DNA of 64,000 bases from Chryseobacterium defluvii (GTDB lineage Bacteria; Bacteroidota; Bacteroidia; Flavobacteriales; Weeksellaceae): contig NZ_JACHLE010000001.1 of assembly GCF_014204415.1 (NCBI RefSeq), forward strand, positions 868,001-932,000, read 5' to 3'. Under the pieces are notes generated by a model. It saw only the letters and a list, made by a program, of their open reading frames with translations. It did no database searches and was not told the origin of the DNA. Every line of letters starts with the position of its first letter. The first letter of the stretch is position 1. This document shows positions 33,766-41,973 of the stretch, piece by piece. The translations under genes were made by a program, and so were the position numbers.

Positions 33766-34737
33766 TTAGGGAGTAGACAACTGTTGCAGGGAAAAATTCC
33801 TGTTTTCTATCAGCGAATTAGGAGCTGTAATGTGTGCATCTGAAGTAGGCTTATTAAAAGCAGCCCAATTCATGGTAAGGTATATCCTGTCTCCTGCATT
33901 CAGATGGACAATACAATTGACATTGATAGGGGAATTGCCTGATGTTGCAGTGGCATTGTCAATATTTGCCCTGTTCCCTCCTATAATATTCGTTAAGGCT
34001 GTTCCGTTTTTAGTGATATTAAGATTAATACCTGTAAATGCCCCGCTCCCTGAAACTGCACCTCCGCTTCCAAAGTACGCATAGCCCTCTATTTTGTAAA
34101 TACCAGACTCAAGGATTTGCCAGTAATCTCCCGCATCATTCCATACAGCCGAACCACCCTGATTCACAATAACATCACCTGCCGAAAAAGGAATGATCTG
34201 GGGAATACTGTTGTTGAAGTTAGTAAGGGCTGCTCCGGAATAGGTAACCGTATCAGATGCTCCCAATGCCGCAATTGTAGGTACAGGCTTATTAATTAAG
34301 ATCCCTACTTCCCATGTAGTTCCGCTTGCCGTTCCTCTGCTGACCAACATAGCATATCCTCCGGGTGTTAAAACCACACTTGAAACTCCTGCTCCGGGCT
34401 GATTCTCTATAAGCTCGGAACCATTAGCCGCAATTGTGAGATTGCCTGTCCCTATATTTTTAATATAATAAACCCGGCCCAATATATTCCCTGCTGAAGG
34501 ATATGCCGCAGTGGCAGCAGGCAGGATAAATGTTCCTGCACCGGTTCCGCTATACGCCGTATAGAAATCATTTGCTCCCAATGTTGCAGAAGCTGATACA
34601 TTTTTGTACTGTCCTGCTATGGAACCGTTTACCGTAAGAGTACTGCCAGGTAAAGAAGTATTAATTCCTACATTTCCTGTCTGGGAATAAAAAGCATATG
34701 GTAGCAGCAGTACGGCTGCATATATTATTTTTTTCAT
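33766..34737 (-). CDS. Secreted VGINT-type surface protein (323 residues)
   Basis: The signal peptide ends YSQ and is followed by TGNVGINTSLPGSTLTVNGS. The first half contains ATLGANDFYTAYSGTGAGTFILP and a Gly/Ala-rich beta region. The C-terminal 150 residues (SGIYKIEGYAYFGSGGAVSGSGAF..NVNCIVHLNAGDRIYLTMNWAAFNKPTSDAH) look like a C1q/TNF-like jelly roll, a fold often found as a trimeric head on fibrous proteins. No T9SS domain is evident. It is the last surface-protein gene of the 33.7-40.9 kb run and leads into the HTH cassette. Confidence 0.75.
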   Translation of the reverse strand: MKKIIYAAVLLLPYAFYSQTGNVGINTSLPGSTLTVNGSIAGQYKNVSASATLGANDFYTAYSGTGAGTFILPAATAAYPSAGNILGRVYYIKNIGTGNLTIAANGSELIENQPGAGVSSVVLTPGGYAMLVSRGTASGTTWEVGILINKPVPTIAALGASDTVTYSGAALTNFNNSIPQIIPFSAGDVIVNQGGSAVWNDAGDYWQILESGIYKIEGYAYFGSGGAVSGSGAFTGINLNITKNGTALTNIIGGNRANIDNATATSGNSPINVNCIVHLNAGDRIYLTMNWAAFNKPTSDAHITAPNSLIENRNFSLQQLSTP

Positions 34738-34786
34738 AATGATATTTTTTTATATGATTTAATTTGGATTATAAAATATATCTACG

Positions 34787-35305
34787 TCAAGGCTTCCAGA
34801 AAGACCATACTGTTCCATTGAAAACAGCCAGCTGGTGCTTCACATTGTCGTAGGCAATCATTCCTGCTGAAGGATTGATGATGTTCAGATGCGGGCTATC
34901 TACTTTGGGCAGGACCATTGCCTTATCAGTGTCTGTAAGGACTAAGATCCCTGATGTGGCATCCGTACTGGCATTAGTACCTATTCCGGTCTTAGCAGAA
35001 GCCTGCTCTACAATCGGGTCCTGTAATGTAGTATCTACTGTTCCCGTAATATCCCTGCTCAGATCGAACCAACTTCCGTTTTTCCTGTATTTTACCTTTT
35101 TATCGGCAGTATCATAGATCATAGTGCCATCTACGGCACCTGTCACTCCTCCTTCAGAAGTTACCCAGGGTAACAAAAGTCCCCTATTCTCTGTTCCGAA
35201 TTCCAGGGAAACAGATGTATTGGTCACTGAGCTTTTGCCTATTGCCACCTGTGAATAAACACAGGCGGAAATAGTAGCAAATAGTAATATGAATGTTTTT
35301 TTCAT
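34787..35305 (-). CDS. Short secreted VGINT-related protein (172 residues)
   Basis: The signal peptide ends VYSQ, followed by VAIGKSSVTNTSVSLEFG, a degenerate form of the VGINT opening. Two repeats of a pattern shared with neighbouring genes follow: GLLLPWVTS..GTMIYDTADKKVKYRKNGSWF and AMVLPKVDSPH..GMIAYDNVKHQLAVFNGTVW. The Gly-Met-Ile-x-Tyr-(Asp/Asn) motif recurs throughout this locus. Spacing to the next gene is 49 bases on the same strand, consistent with an operon. Function unknown; extracellular or surface location inferred. Confidence 0.7.
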   Translation of the reverse strand: MKKTFILLFATISACVYSQVAIGKSSVTNTSVSLEFGTENRGLLLPWVTSEGGVTGAVDGTMIYDTADKKVKYRKNGSWFDLSRDITGTVDTTLQDPIVEQASAKTGIGTNASTDATSGILVLTDTDKAMVLPKVDSPHLNIINPSAGMIAYDNVKHQLAVFNGTVWSFWKP

Positions 35306-35333
35306 TTTTTAAGTTATTATCAGTTAAAAGGTT

Positions 35334-38300
35334 TTATTGATCTGGACATGCTGGTGTACTGAAACACTGCCAACCGAATGTGGCTCCGTTGTCTATAGTA
35401 GTATAGATTTTTAGGCAATCAGCTTCTTCATCGTAAACCATCATTCCTTCAACAGGATTGGCAATAGCATATACTTGCGTCGTGGTAGGGATCCTGTTCA
35501 CTACAAATCCTTTGGTTTTAGCTTCCAGTGCAGCCCAGGCTCCTTTTCTCACCATCGGCCAGTTGCCACTGTCTGCTCCCGCCCTCCCCAGTGCCGTGAT
35601 GCCATATTTGGTATCTAATGCTGTACCTGCAACGCTCGCCGGCTTATAACAGAAACACAGGTTTACTGCCGCATTTTGAGAATCTCCTACTCCCTGTCCC
35701 ATAGCACCTACGATTATAGGAACGCCATTAACATTTACACATGAAGAGCCCGCACATAAATTTTGATTGGAAGCTGTAGATCCTGTTCCTACGGAAAGCC
35801 CGTTTGCTGCATTCACCAATTGATAAGTTGTGATATTGGCTGCCCCGTCTAAAGCATCCAAACATCCGTCATTATCAGAATCCAGGTCAAGTTGATCAGG
35901 AATACCGTCTCCATCAGTATCTATGGAAGTACATTGCTCAAAACCATTTAAAAATACATCGAAACCATACGCCCATACATCTGCTGCTATTCTCAAAGTA
36001 CTGTTATTGATCGCTGAAGCTGACTGATTACTGATAAAGATAGTAGCATCCGGCAAAACGACTAGTTTCCTGTCTGCATCACGTATGAAAACTGCTTTAC
36101 CATTAGCATCCACCATGGCAGTCTCATATGTTCTGGTTAAAGAAGCGATGGTCATTTGTACTGCTCCACTCTGGCTAAAAGTAGTTTCCGGCCAATACCC
36201 GTTGGTAAAAACAGCATCTCCGATAGGTCCGTAAGGAATATCTGCATTAGAATTATTGTTCGTGACCTGATATCCATAATCGGTGGCATTATTCTGAGAT
36301 ACAATTATTCCTTTGTCATGGTTATCTGCCCAGGATAATATTCTGGTATTCACTGCCGTTGAAAGCTTGTCTGAAGAGGTCTGGGCATCATTTGCAGAAG
36401 ACCCGGCATAGAAAATGTCTATATTATCTGCTAATAACTGAGCCTCTGTAATAGCAGCTTCCGTAGCATACGGAACAAAGGTGATCCCGGGAATCTTATT
36501 ATAAGTTCCTGAGGCACCAAAATTGACCGTATTGCTAAGCATATTGATCATTAATCCGTTTCTGCCTAATGTAGTATTCAGGTACCCTATCCTGAGATTC
36601 CTGCCCAATCCGCTGCAGGTATTACCTTCATTCGTATCCAAAATACCGTCATTATCATCATCCATATCTGAGGCATCCGGCAGGATATCTCCATCACTGT
36701 CTAAACACTTTCTGATAGTATTATCCAATGCTTGCGGATCATAGGTACTCAGATAATCCGGAATCCCGTTGGTATTGGTATCTACAACATCCGCCAATCC
36801 ATCACTGTCTGTATCCGTTGATGTACCCGCCTGTGTGATAAAGGTAAAATTGGGTGTCAAGGAAGTAGTGGCTCCAGCTTCCAGAGCATCACTGCAACCA
36901 TCTCCATCCGAGTCTAAATCCCTGTGATTAGGAGTTCCGTCTCCATCCGTATCCAATGTGGTGCATTGAGGGGCAACAAACCTATCAAAAAAATACGTCC
37001 AGGTATCTGCTATAGCCTTTTGGTCATTGGTAGTTGGCGTAATCATGCCGGATTCGGTATTGTATATAGTGGCATCCGGAAAGATCAGCAAATTATATTC
37101 TCTGTCTGTAATCACCACGGGTCTCAGATTGGCATCCGTCATCAGGATATCAAACTGCCTTGTGTTGGACTGAATGGTCATCTGTACTGTTCCTGATTGG
37201 TTTAAAGAAGAGGTTGGCCAATATCCGTTGGTGTAGGTATTGGTTCCTATAGTTCCTGAAGGAGTGTTAGGATTCGTATTATTACTGGTAATGATATACC
37301 CGTAATCAATAGCGTTATTCTGAAGGGCAAATATGGATTTGCCGTGGTTCTTTGCCCAGGTGATGAGTAAGGTATTGAGGGCTGTAGAGACTTTATCCGC
37401 ACTGGTCGTAGCATCAGCTGATGAAGAGCCTACAAAAAATACATCAACATTATTGGCGAGCAAATTAGCTTCAGTGATACCGGCTTCAGTGGTAAAAGGA
37501 ACCAGAGTGATCCCCGTGGTCTTATTATAGGTACCATAAGGACCAAAGTTATTCAGATTCAGCAGCATATTAGAAGCCAAACCATCATCTCCCACACCAC
37601 CGGCTAAATACCCCACCCTGATGTTCCTGTTTATTCTGCCACAGAAATCTCCTTCAGTGGTATCCGGTACCCCGTCATTATCATCATCCAAGTCAATAGG
37701 ATTGGGAACGCCGTCATTGTCTGTATCTGCGCACAGGTTCTGGTTATTATTAGTCGCATATCTGGCATAGGTGGATACATAAGATACCTGCCCGCTGTCT
37801 GCGCTGGTTTCTACGGAATTGGACAAACCATTGGTTCCGTAAGGTGCAGATAAAGTACTGACTGTTTTGTTGGAAGTAGCCCCTCCTTCATAAGCATCCG
37901 GGCATCCGTCGCCATCACTGTCCGTATCCAGATGATTAGGGGTTCCGTCACCATCAGTGTCTATATTACACGCCCCCGATTTCGGATGTGCGGAAGGATT
38001 ATATACAGGAGTAGAAGCAACAATAGATGATACCTCATGTATGGCATTTGTTTCTGCTGCGCCGGTAGTCAGATTTCCCGTAGTTGTAGAACCTATATAT
38101 CTTATCTGATAGTAAGGATACAGATTAGATGAAGTATTGGTAAATGTAATTGTATTGTTAGCAAGATTACTTGCCGTCGAAATCTCTGTATAAAGCACCC
38201 CGTCCGCAGAACCATATAATTTTGCATACCGGGTAAGGGTGGTAAGCCCTGAACCTGTAGTTACAGTAAGGGATCTTAAGACTAAGGGTGTAGGATAAGT

Positions 38301-38657
38301 AACCGTAAATACAGGCATTCCAGATACCATGATCTGAGCTGCTGCAAAATTATAGGCTGTAGCAACCGCACCATCATTAAAATTATCGTTATATAGTAAT
38401 GGAATGTTACTTCCAGCAAGAGGGTCCCCCGTATCTCCGTTCAAAGCAGAGACTACTGATGTTATTCTATTCGCTTCATACACTGTGTAAAAGCAGTCCG
38501 GCGATTCTTCCGCATCCGGAATTCCGTCATTATCATCATCCAGATCACTGACATCTGTAATGCCGTCACTATCTGAATCCTGTGCTTTTACTATACCTGT
38601 TCCTGCTGACAGGGATAAGCATACCGCAAAGAAATTAATTAGAAATTTTTTTTTCAT
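35334..38657 (-). CDS. Thrombospondin type 3 repeat surface protein with a duplicated uncharacterised domain
   Basis: An 1107-residue secreted protein. After the signal peptide (ending VKAQ) come calcium-binding TSP3 repeats (DSDSDGITDVSDLDDDNDGIPD), a lectin-like beta domain, more TSP3 repeats, and then two copies of a roughly 250-residue domain near residues 339-590 and 680-930. Each copy begins NIRVGYL/NLRIGYL and includes FGxxGTYNK, VDVFFVGSS or IDIFYAGSS, and NGYWP blocks, and each is flanked by TSP3 repeats. The C-terminus (GFVVNRIPTTTQVYAIANPVEGMMVYDEEADCL) is a module shared by many Chryseobacterium surface proteins. No classic T9SS signal was seen. Probably a calcium-stabilised surface structure. 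Confidence 0.78.
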   Translation of the reverse strand: MKKKFLINFFAVCLSLSAGTGIVKAQDSDSDGITDVSDLDDDNDGIPDAEESPDCFYTVYEANRITSVVSALNGDTGDPLAGSNIPLLYNDNFNDGAVATAYNFAAAQIMVSGMPVFTVTYPTPLVLRSLTVTTGSGLTTLTRYAKLYGSADGVLYTEISTASNLANNTITFTNTSSNLYPYYQIRYIGSTTTGNLTTGAAETNAIHEVSSIVASTPVYNPSAHPKSGACNIDTDGDGTPNHLDTDSDGDGCPDAYEGGATSNKTVSTLSAPYGTNGLSNSVETSADSGQVSYVSTYARYATNNNQNLCADTDNDGVPNPIDLDDDNDGVPDTTEGDFCGRINRNIRVGYLAGGVGDDGLASNMLLNLNNFGPYGTYNKTTGITLVPFTTEAGITEANLLANNVDVFFVGSSSADATTSADKVSTALNTLLITWAKNHGKSIFALQNNAIDYGYIITSNNTNPNTPSGTIGTNTYTNGYWPTSSLNQSGTVQMTIQSNTRQFDILMTDANLRPVVITDREYNLLIFPDATIYNTESGMITPTTNDQKAIADTWTYFFDRFVAPQCTTLDTDGDGTPNHRDLDSDGDGCSDALEAGATTSLTPNFTFITQAGTSTDTDSDGLADVVDTNTNGIPDYLSTYDPQALDNTIRKCLDSDGDILPDASDMDDDNDGILDTNEGNTCSGLGRNLRIGYLNTTLGRNGLMINMLSNTVNFGASGTYNKIPGITFVPYATEAAITEAQLLADNIDIFYAGSSANDAQTSSDKLSTAVNTRILSWADNHDKGIIVSQNNATDYGYQVTNNNSNADIPYGPIGDAVFTNGYWPETTFSQSGAVQMTIASLTRTYETAMVDANGKAVFIRDADRKLVVLPDATIFISNQSASAINNSTLRIAADVWAYGFDVFLNGFEQCTSIDTDGDGIPDQLDLDSDNDGCLDALDGAANITTYQLVNAANGLSVGTGSTASNQNLCAGSSCVNVNGVPIIVGAMGQGVGDSQNAAVNLCFCYKPASVAGTALDTKYGITALGRAGADSGNWPMVRKGAWAALEAKTKGFVVNRIPTTTQVYAIANPVEGMMVYDEEADCLKIYTTIDNGATFGWQCFSTPACPDQ

Positions 38658-38788
38658 TATCCTTAGTTGTTGTGTGTGTTTATAGAGTATATCTTGTGAC
38701 TGATGCCGATTTTCCTGTTCTATATTATATTGTAATTATGCTTTTTAAAGAGCCTGATCATAAAACCCGACTTTCCAAATAGTATTAG

Positions 38789-40276
38789 TTAGTTATTATG
38801 GAGTCGCTTTTCAAGCTGTTCATTCTTTTCCTTTAATGCCTTTATTTCTTTGTTCAATTCGAAGACATACAGATACAGTTCTTCTATCTTTTCAAGGTTT
38901 ATTTCTGAGGCCCTGTTGACAAGGATACCTCCCTGAACCGCTATCTCAGATGCAGACGGAACGCCCGGAAGATGCTTATGAACACGGGTAAACTCTTCCA
39001 CCTCATCCAACGCCATCATTTTATAGGATGGGTTCAATGTTGATACTCCTTCAAAATGTTTTTCAAATACATAATCCGGAGTTATTGTTCCCGAGGCAAG
39101 GATATTACCTATCACATGCAGCTTTTGAGAGGGACTGGTGGTTCCGATACCAAAATTGCCGTTGGTTGCCAGTATAGCTCTGTTAGTTGCTACTCCGAAT
39201 ACCAAAGGTCCGGATGACGTATTGGTCCCTATGAATAACTCTGAGCTTCCCGTAGACATTAATCTCGATGTCCCATTACTCAAAAGTTCCATATCAAGCA
39301 TACGGCTTGAATTGATCAAAGCTCTGATCAGGGAATTGGAACTTGCTCTTGTGATAAGCCTTGTACTCCCTGGAACAGCCACATTAATATCAAATGCTAT
39401 GTGATTGTTTTCATTGCTGACACCGTTTTGAAACCATAACATTTTATTATTGGTAGAAACCATCCTGTCACTATTGAGGGCTCCGTTTGAATTATAGATA
39501 TTGGTTCCCTGCGGGAGGGTTATGGCCGAACTGCTAATGCCGTTGACTGTGGTGGTCAGGGTATTTCCTGAAACTGTATTGCTAACTGTCTTCACCGCTG
39601 TAGTGCTTGCTGCCACTCCGTTCACAGTGGAGGTAAGAGTATTGTTGCCCACTCCTCCGCTTATCAGTGTGTTGGTGGTACCCGAGGTAATAAGAGGAGC
39701 CAAATTTACGGTGGATGTTACTCCGTTCACGGTGCTGGTTAGGTTATTCCCTGATAAGGAAAGTGCATTGCTGTTGACTATGGGGGCTGAGGAGGATATT
39801 CCGTTCACCGTGGAGGTAGCGGTATTACCTGTACTGGTCAGTACATTGGTAATGGAGATGGTACCGGATGACGGAATAAACGGCTTCCACGTACCACCGT
39901 TGATGTCTCTCGATTTGTTATCATAATACCAGAAACCTGAGGTTAAGGTTCCTTCTGTTGTCCCTACTCCTGCTACTCCGCCTGTATTGGTATTGTACAC
40001 GACAAATCCGTCATAATAGCTCGGGAAAGAGGTAGGAAGGCCTATCGGGGCTCCTCCGAAAGAAGTGAAAGTGGTAAGGTCTACTCTTGGGTATAATAAG
40101 CCTTTGCCTGTATTGGAAGAGCTATTGTAGGTAGCATTGGAGGAAGCATCTATAAAGGCTGAGCTGCCTGTGACTGCAAGATTGGTGGTGCTGTTGGCAA
40201 TCCTTATCTGGGAGTGGGCTGCACTACCCCATACGATTGCACCGATCATCATGATCTGTCTGATCTCTTTTTTCAT
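38789..40276 (-). CDS. Fibre-like surface protein with TVNGV repeats and tail-fibre-type C-terminus (495 residues)
   Basis: The signal peptide ends AHSQ. The centre (about residues 130-270) is built from degenerate repeats carrying S/T-TVNGV/I and LSGNNLTSTVNG words, typical of beta-helical or trimeric fibres. Near residue 375 is NFGIGTTSPSQKLHVIGN. The C-terminal 100 residues (PDYVFEKHFEG..LDEVEEFTRVHKHLPGVPSASEI..LEKIEELYLYVFELNKEIKALKEKNEQLEKRL) form the conserved tail-fibre/endosialidase-chaperone-like end with a terminal coiled coil, which usually trimerises. It shares the repeat words and C-terminus with the gene at 48520-50064. Likely a secreted adhesin or fibre. Confidence 0.75.
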   Translation of the reverse strand: MKKEIRQIMMIGAIVWGSAAHSQIRIANSTTNLAVTGSSAFIDASSNATYNSSSNTGKGLLYPRVDLTTFTSFGGAPIGLPTSFPSYYDGFVVYNTNTGGVAGVGTTEGTLTSGFWYYDNKSRDINGGTWKPFIPSSGTISITNVLTSTGNTATSTVNGISSSAPIVNSNALSLSGNNLTSTVNGVTSTVNLAPLITSGTTNTLISGGVGNNTLTSTVNGVAASTTAVKTVSNTVSGNTLTTTVNGISSSAITLPQGTNIYNSNGALNSDRMVSTNNKMLWFQNGVSNENNHIAFDINVAVPGSTRLITRASSNSLIRALINSSRMLDMELLSNGTSRLMSTGSSELFIGTNTSSGPLVFGVATNRAILATNGNFGIGTTSPSQKLHVIGNILASGTITPDYVFEKHFEGVSTLNPSYKMMALDEVEEFTRVHKHLPGVPSASEIAVQGGILVNRASEINLEKIEELYLYVFELNKEIKALKEKNEQLEKRLHNN

Positions 40277-40316
40277 CTTTTCTTAAATTTAATGTATTGT
40301 GTTCTTTTGTTATTAG

Positions 40317-40895
40317 TTAATAGCCTGATATAATGGACCATGGGGAGGTGGCATCACCAGTGTACATCAATATGTTGGACTGCCCGCTGATCAGGTATTG
40401 GTTAGCTGTTTCTCTTGGAACAGGGGTGAGCAGAACATCTTCTGAACCAATAAGGGAAACATAGATCTTTTTGCCTACCGCTACTCCTGTGGTGGGAAGG
40501 GTGAGACGGGTTCCCACCGTGTTATTGGTGTACAGAATGATATCATCTGTAGGCAATGCGGTATAACTGCCATTCTGGTAGATAACATTAAGGGGAGGAT
40601 TTGAAGCTGAGGATCCGCCGGCTCTTACCCATTTGGAACCGTCATTATAGTACAATCCGGGGGTAACATCTGAAACAGATGCCGTATTATAGACCATCAT
40701 CCCCGCTACATGTGCACTTAAGGGAGAAGGACTGGAGGTAGAGCTTAAAGCAATACGGGTATTGAGAATACCTTTGGTATTGGATACCACATCCAAAGCG
40801 GCATCTGTATTGGGGGAAGAGGTATTGATTCCCACTTGAGCAAAGGATAAGAATGAGACAAAAATAGTCCCAAGAAGAATTAATCTTTTTTTCAT
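40317..40895 (-). CDS. Secreted VGINT-type protein (192 residues)
   Basis: The signal peptide ends SFAQ, then VGINTSSPNTDAALDVVSNTKGIL. The HVAGMMVYNTASVSDVTPGLYYNDGSKWVRAGG segment is nearly identical in pattern to the start of the 514-residue protein at 48520-50064, showing shared ancestry. The C-terminal 90 residues are predicted beta (YTALPTDDIILYTNNTVGTRLTLPTTG). It is the first gene of the minus-strand surface-protein run, with 40 bases to the next gene. Function unknown. Confidence 0.73.
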   Translation of the reverse strand: MKKRLILLGTIFVSFLSFAQVGINTSSPNTDAALDVVSNTKGILNTRIALSSTSSPSPLSAHVAGMMVYNTASVSDVTPGLYYNDGSKWVRAGGSSASNPPLNVIYQNGSYTALPTDDIILYTNNTVGTRLTLPTTGVAVGKKIYVSLIGSEDVLLTPVPRETANQYLISGQSNILMYTGDATSPWSIISGY

Positions 40896-41250
40896 TGTGT
40901 ATTTATGTTTGTAGAATTGTGTACTTTAATCGGATGACTGAGAAGACAGAACCGAAAACATTATTTTTGTACCAGTGCCAACTTGTGAATTATTAGAAAA
41001 TATATATCAGGTACAAATGGAGGTTGTTATATTATTTTTCATCTTGTGTGTTGTTTTTTTAATTTTGAAATCTTTGAAATTCTTAAAGAAGTAAGCCCTA
41101 CATTTTAGCAGTAAAAAAAGTAATGGACAGAAATTTTTTCATCAATTGTGTTTTGTCCTGCAAATCACTAAAAATATTCCGATCAAAGCAAAAATTGCAG
41201 GTACCAACGAAGTACTTTAAAATATAAAACAATAAAAATCAATAACTTAA
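40896..41250. other. Gene-free regulatory spacer
   Basis: 355 bases without a plausible gene. It is the leader of the 40895-to-32824 minus-strand run. It contains a degenerate copy (41203-41220) of the terminator hairpin found after the 504-residue regulator, and GTACC-type words near 40973 and 41011 whose role is unknown. Confidence 0.5.
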
Positions 41251-41706
41251 TCATTCATCAAGATTTTTCCGTAACCATAACATTATATTATCTTTCACCG
41301 GAATAGAAAGCCTTTTTCTAAGATTATATTTCTTATTTTTAATAGTCTGCACAGCCTTAAAAGTATATTCCGCTATATCTTTTGTATTGAATCCTAAATA
41401 AATGTAAGCACACAAAATAAGCTCTGAAGCTTTAAGATCAGGATTGATTTCTAACAGTTTTTTTCGAAATGAGGGATACTTTTCCTGAAAATGTGCCCAA
41501 AATTCAGGGCTGTTACTTTTAGCCAGCTGAATAATTTCATCAAAAGCTTCCCCTGTTTTCTGTTCATACAATGAAGTTTTCAGGTTTTCTCTTTCTTTGT
41601 TTAGTATATAATACATCAATGAAATGATCGTTGTTGCGCTTCCAATGATGACAGAAGATATACTGAAACCTCTTTTATGTTTTTTTTGGTCTTTTTCTGA
41701 TACCAT
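41251..41706 (-). CDS. Sensor-less membrane LuxR-like regulator (151 residues)
   Basis: This is a short paralogue of the three TPR regulators in this locus. It keeps one predicted membrane span near residues 14-36 (ISSVIIGSATTIISLMYYIL), the coiled linker, and the entire C-terminal DNA-binding domain (EIIQLAKSNSPEFWAHFQEKYPSFRKKLLEIN..YIYLGFNTKDIAEYTFKAVQTIKNKKYNLRKRL). The signal peptide and exported TPR domain are absent. The DNA-binding helix is intact and slightly diverged, so it may be functional, for example as a constitutive or competing regulator. It could equally be a partial gene duplicate on the way to loss. Confidence 0.65.
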   Translation of the reverse strand: MVSEKDQKKHKRGFSISSVIIGSATTIISLMYYILNKERENLKTSLYEQKTGEAFDEIIQLAKSNSPEFWAHFQEKYPSFRKKLLEINPDLKASELILCAYIYLGFNTKDIAEYTFKAVQTIKNKKYNLRKRLSIPVKDNIMLWLRKNLDE

Positions 41707-41726
41707 ACTGAAATAAGGATCTCTAA

Positions 41727-41870
41727 TTAATTGTTAAAGACAGGAATAATAACGGTATTTACTGAATAGACACCTGTTATTAAATATGAATTGTATCTGA
41801 TTGTCTGGTTTCCATACCTGATTACTCTCTTTTGGAGCAGCCATACGGAATTTTTATTTTTTTCATCCAT
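41727..41870 (-). CDS. Possible 47-residue remnant protein
   Basis: A short frame beginning MDEKNKNSVWLLQKRVIRYG, with pattern RVIRYGNQTIRYNSYLITGVYSV vaguely like the start of DUF6232 proteins. It ends 20 bases before the 151-residue regulator. A longer start at 41915 would overlap the upstream terminator, so I use the internal ATG. It may be a decayed gene or not a gene at all. Confidence 0.3.
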   Translation of the reverse strand: MDEKNKNSVWLLQKRVIRYGNQTIRYNSYLITGVYSVNTVIIPVFNN

Positions 41871-41912
41871 ATTTATTTTAAAACACAAAGCAAAAAAAGT
41901 CAGGGTTGAAAT

Positions 41913-41945
41913 CAAAAAAAATAAGGTACCAATAAAGTACCTTAT
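41913..41945 (-). terminator. Terminator of the 504-residue regulator gene
   Basis: A perfect 9-bp inverted repeat (ATAAGGTAC / GTACCTTAT) with a 7-base loop is followed on the minus strand by a run of eight T, within 30 bases of the stop at 41974. Confidence 0.85.
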
Positions 41946-41973
41946 GATAACAAATGTATATTGACAGCTGTAT

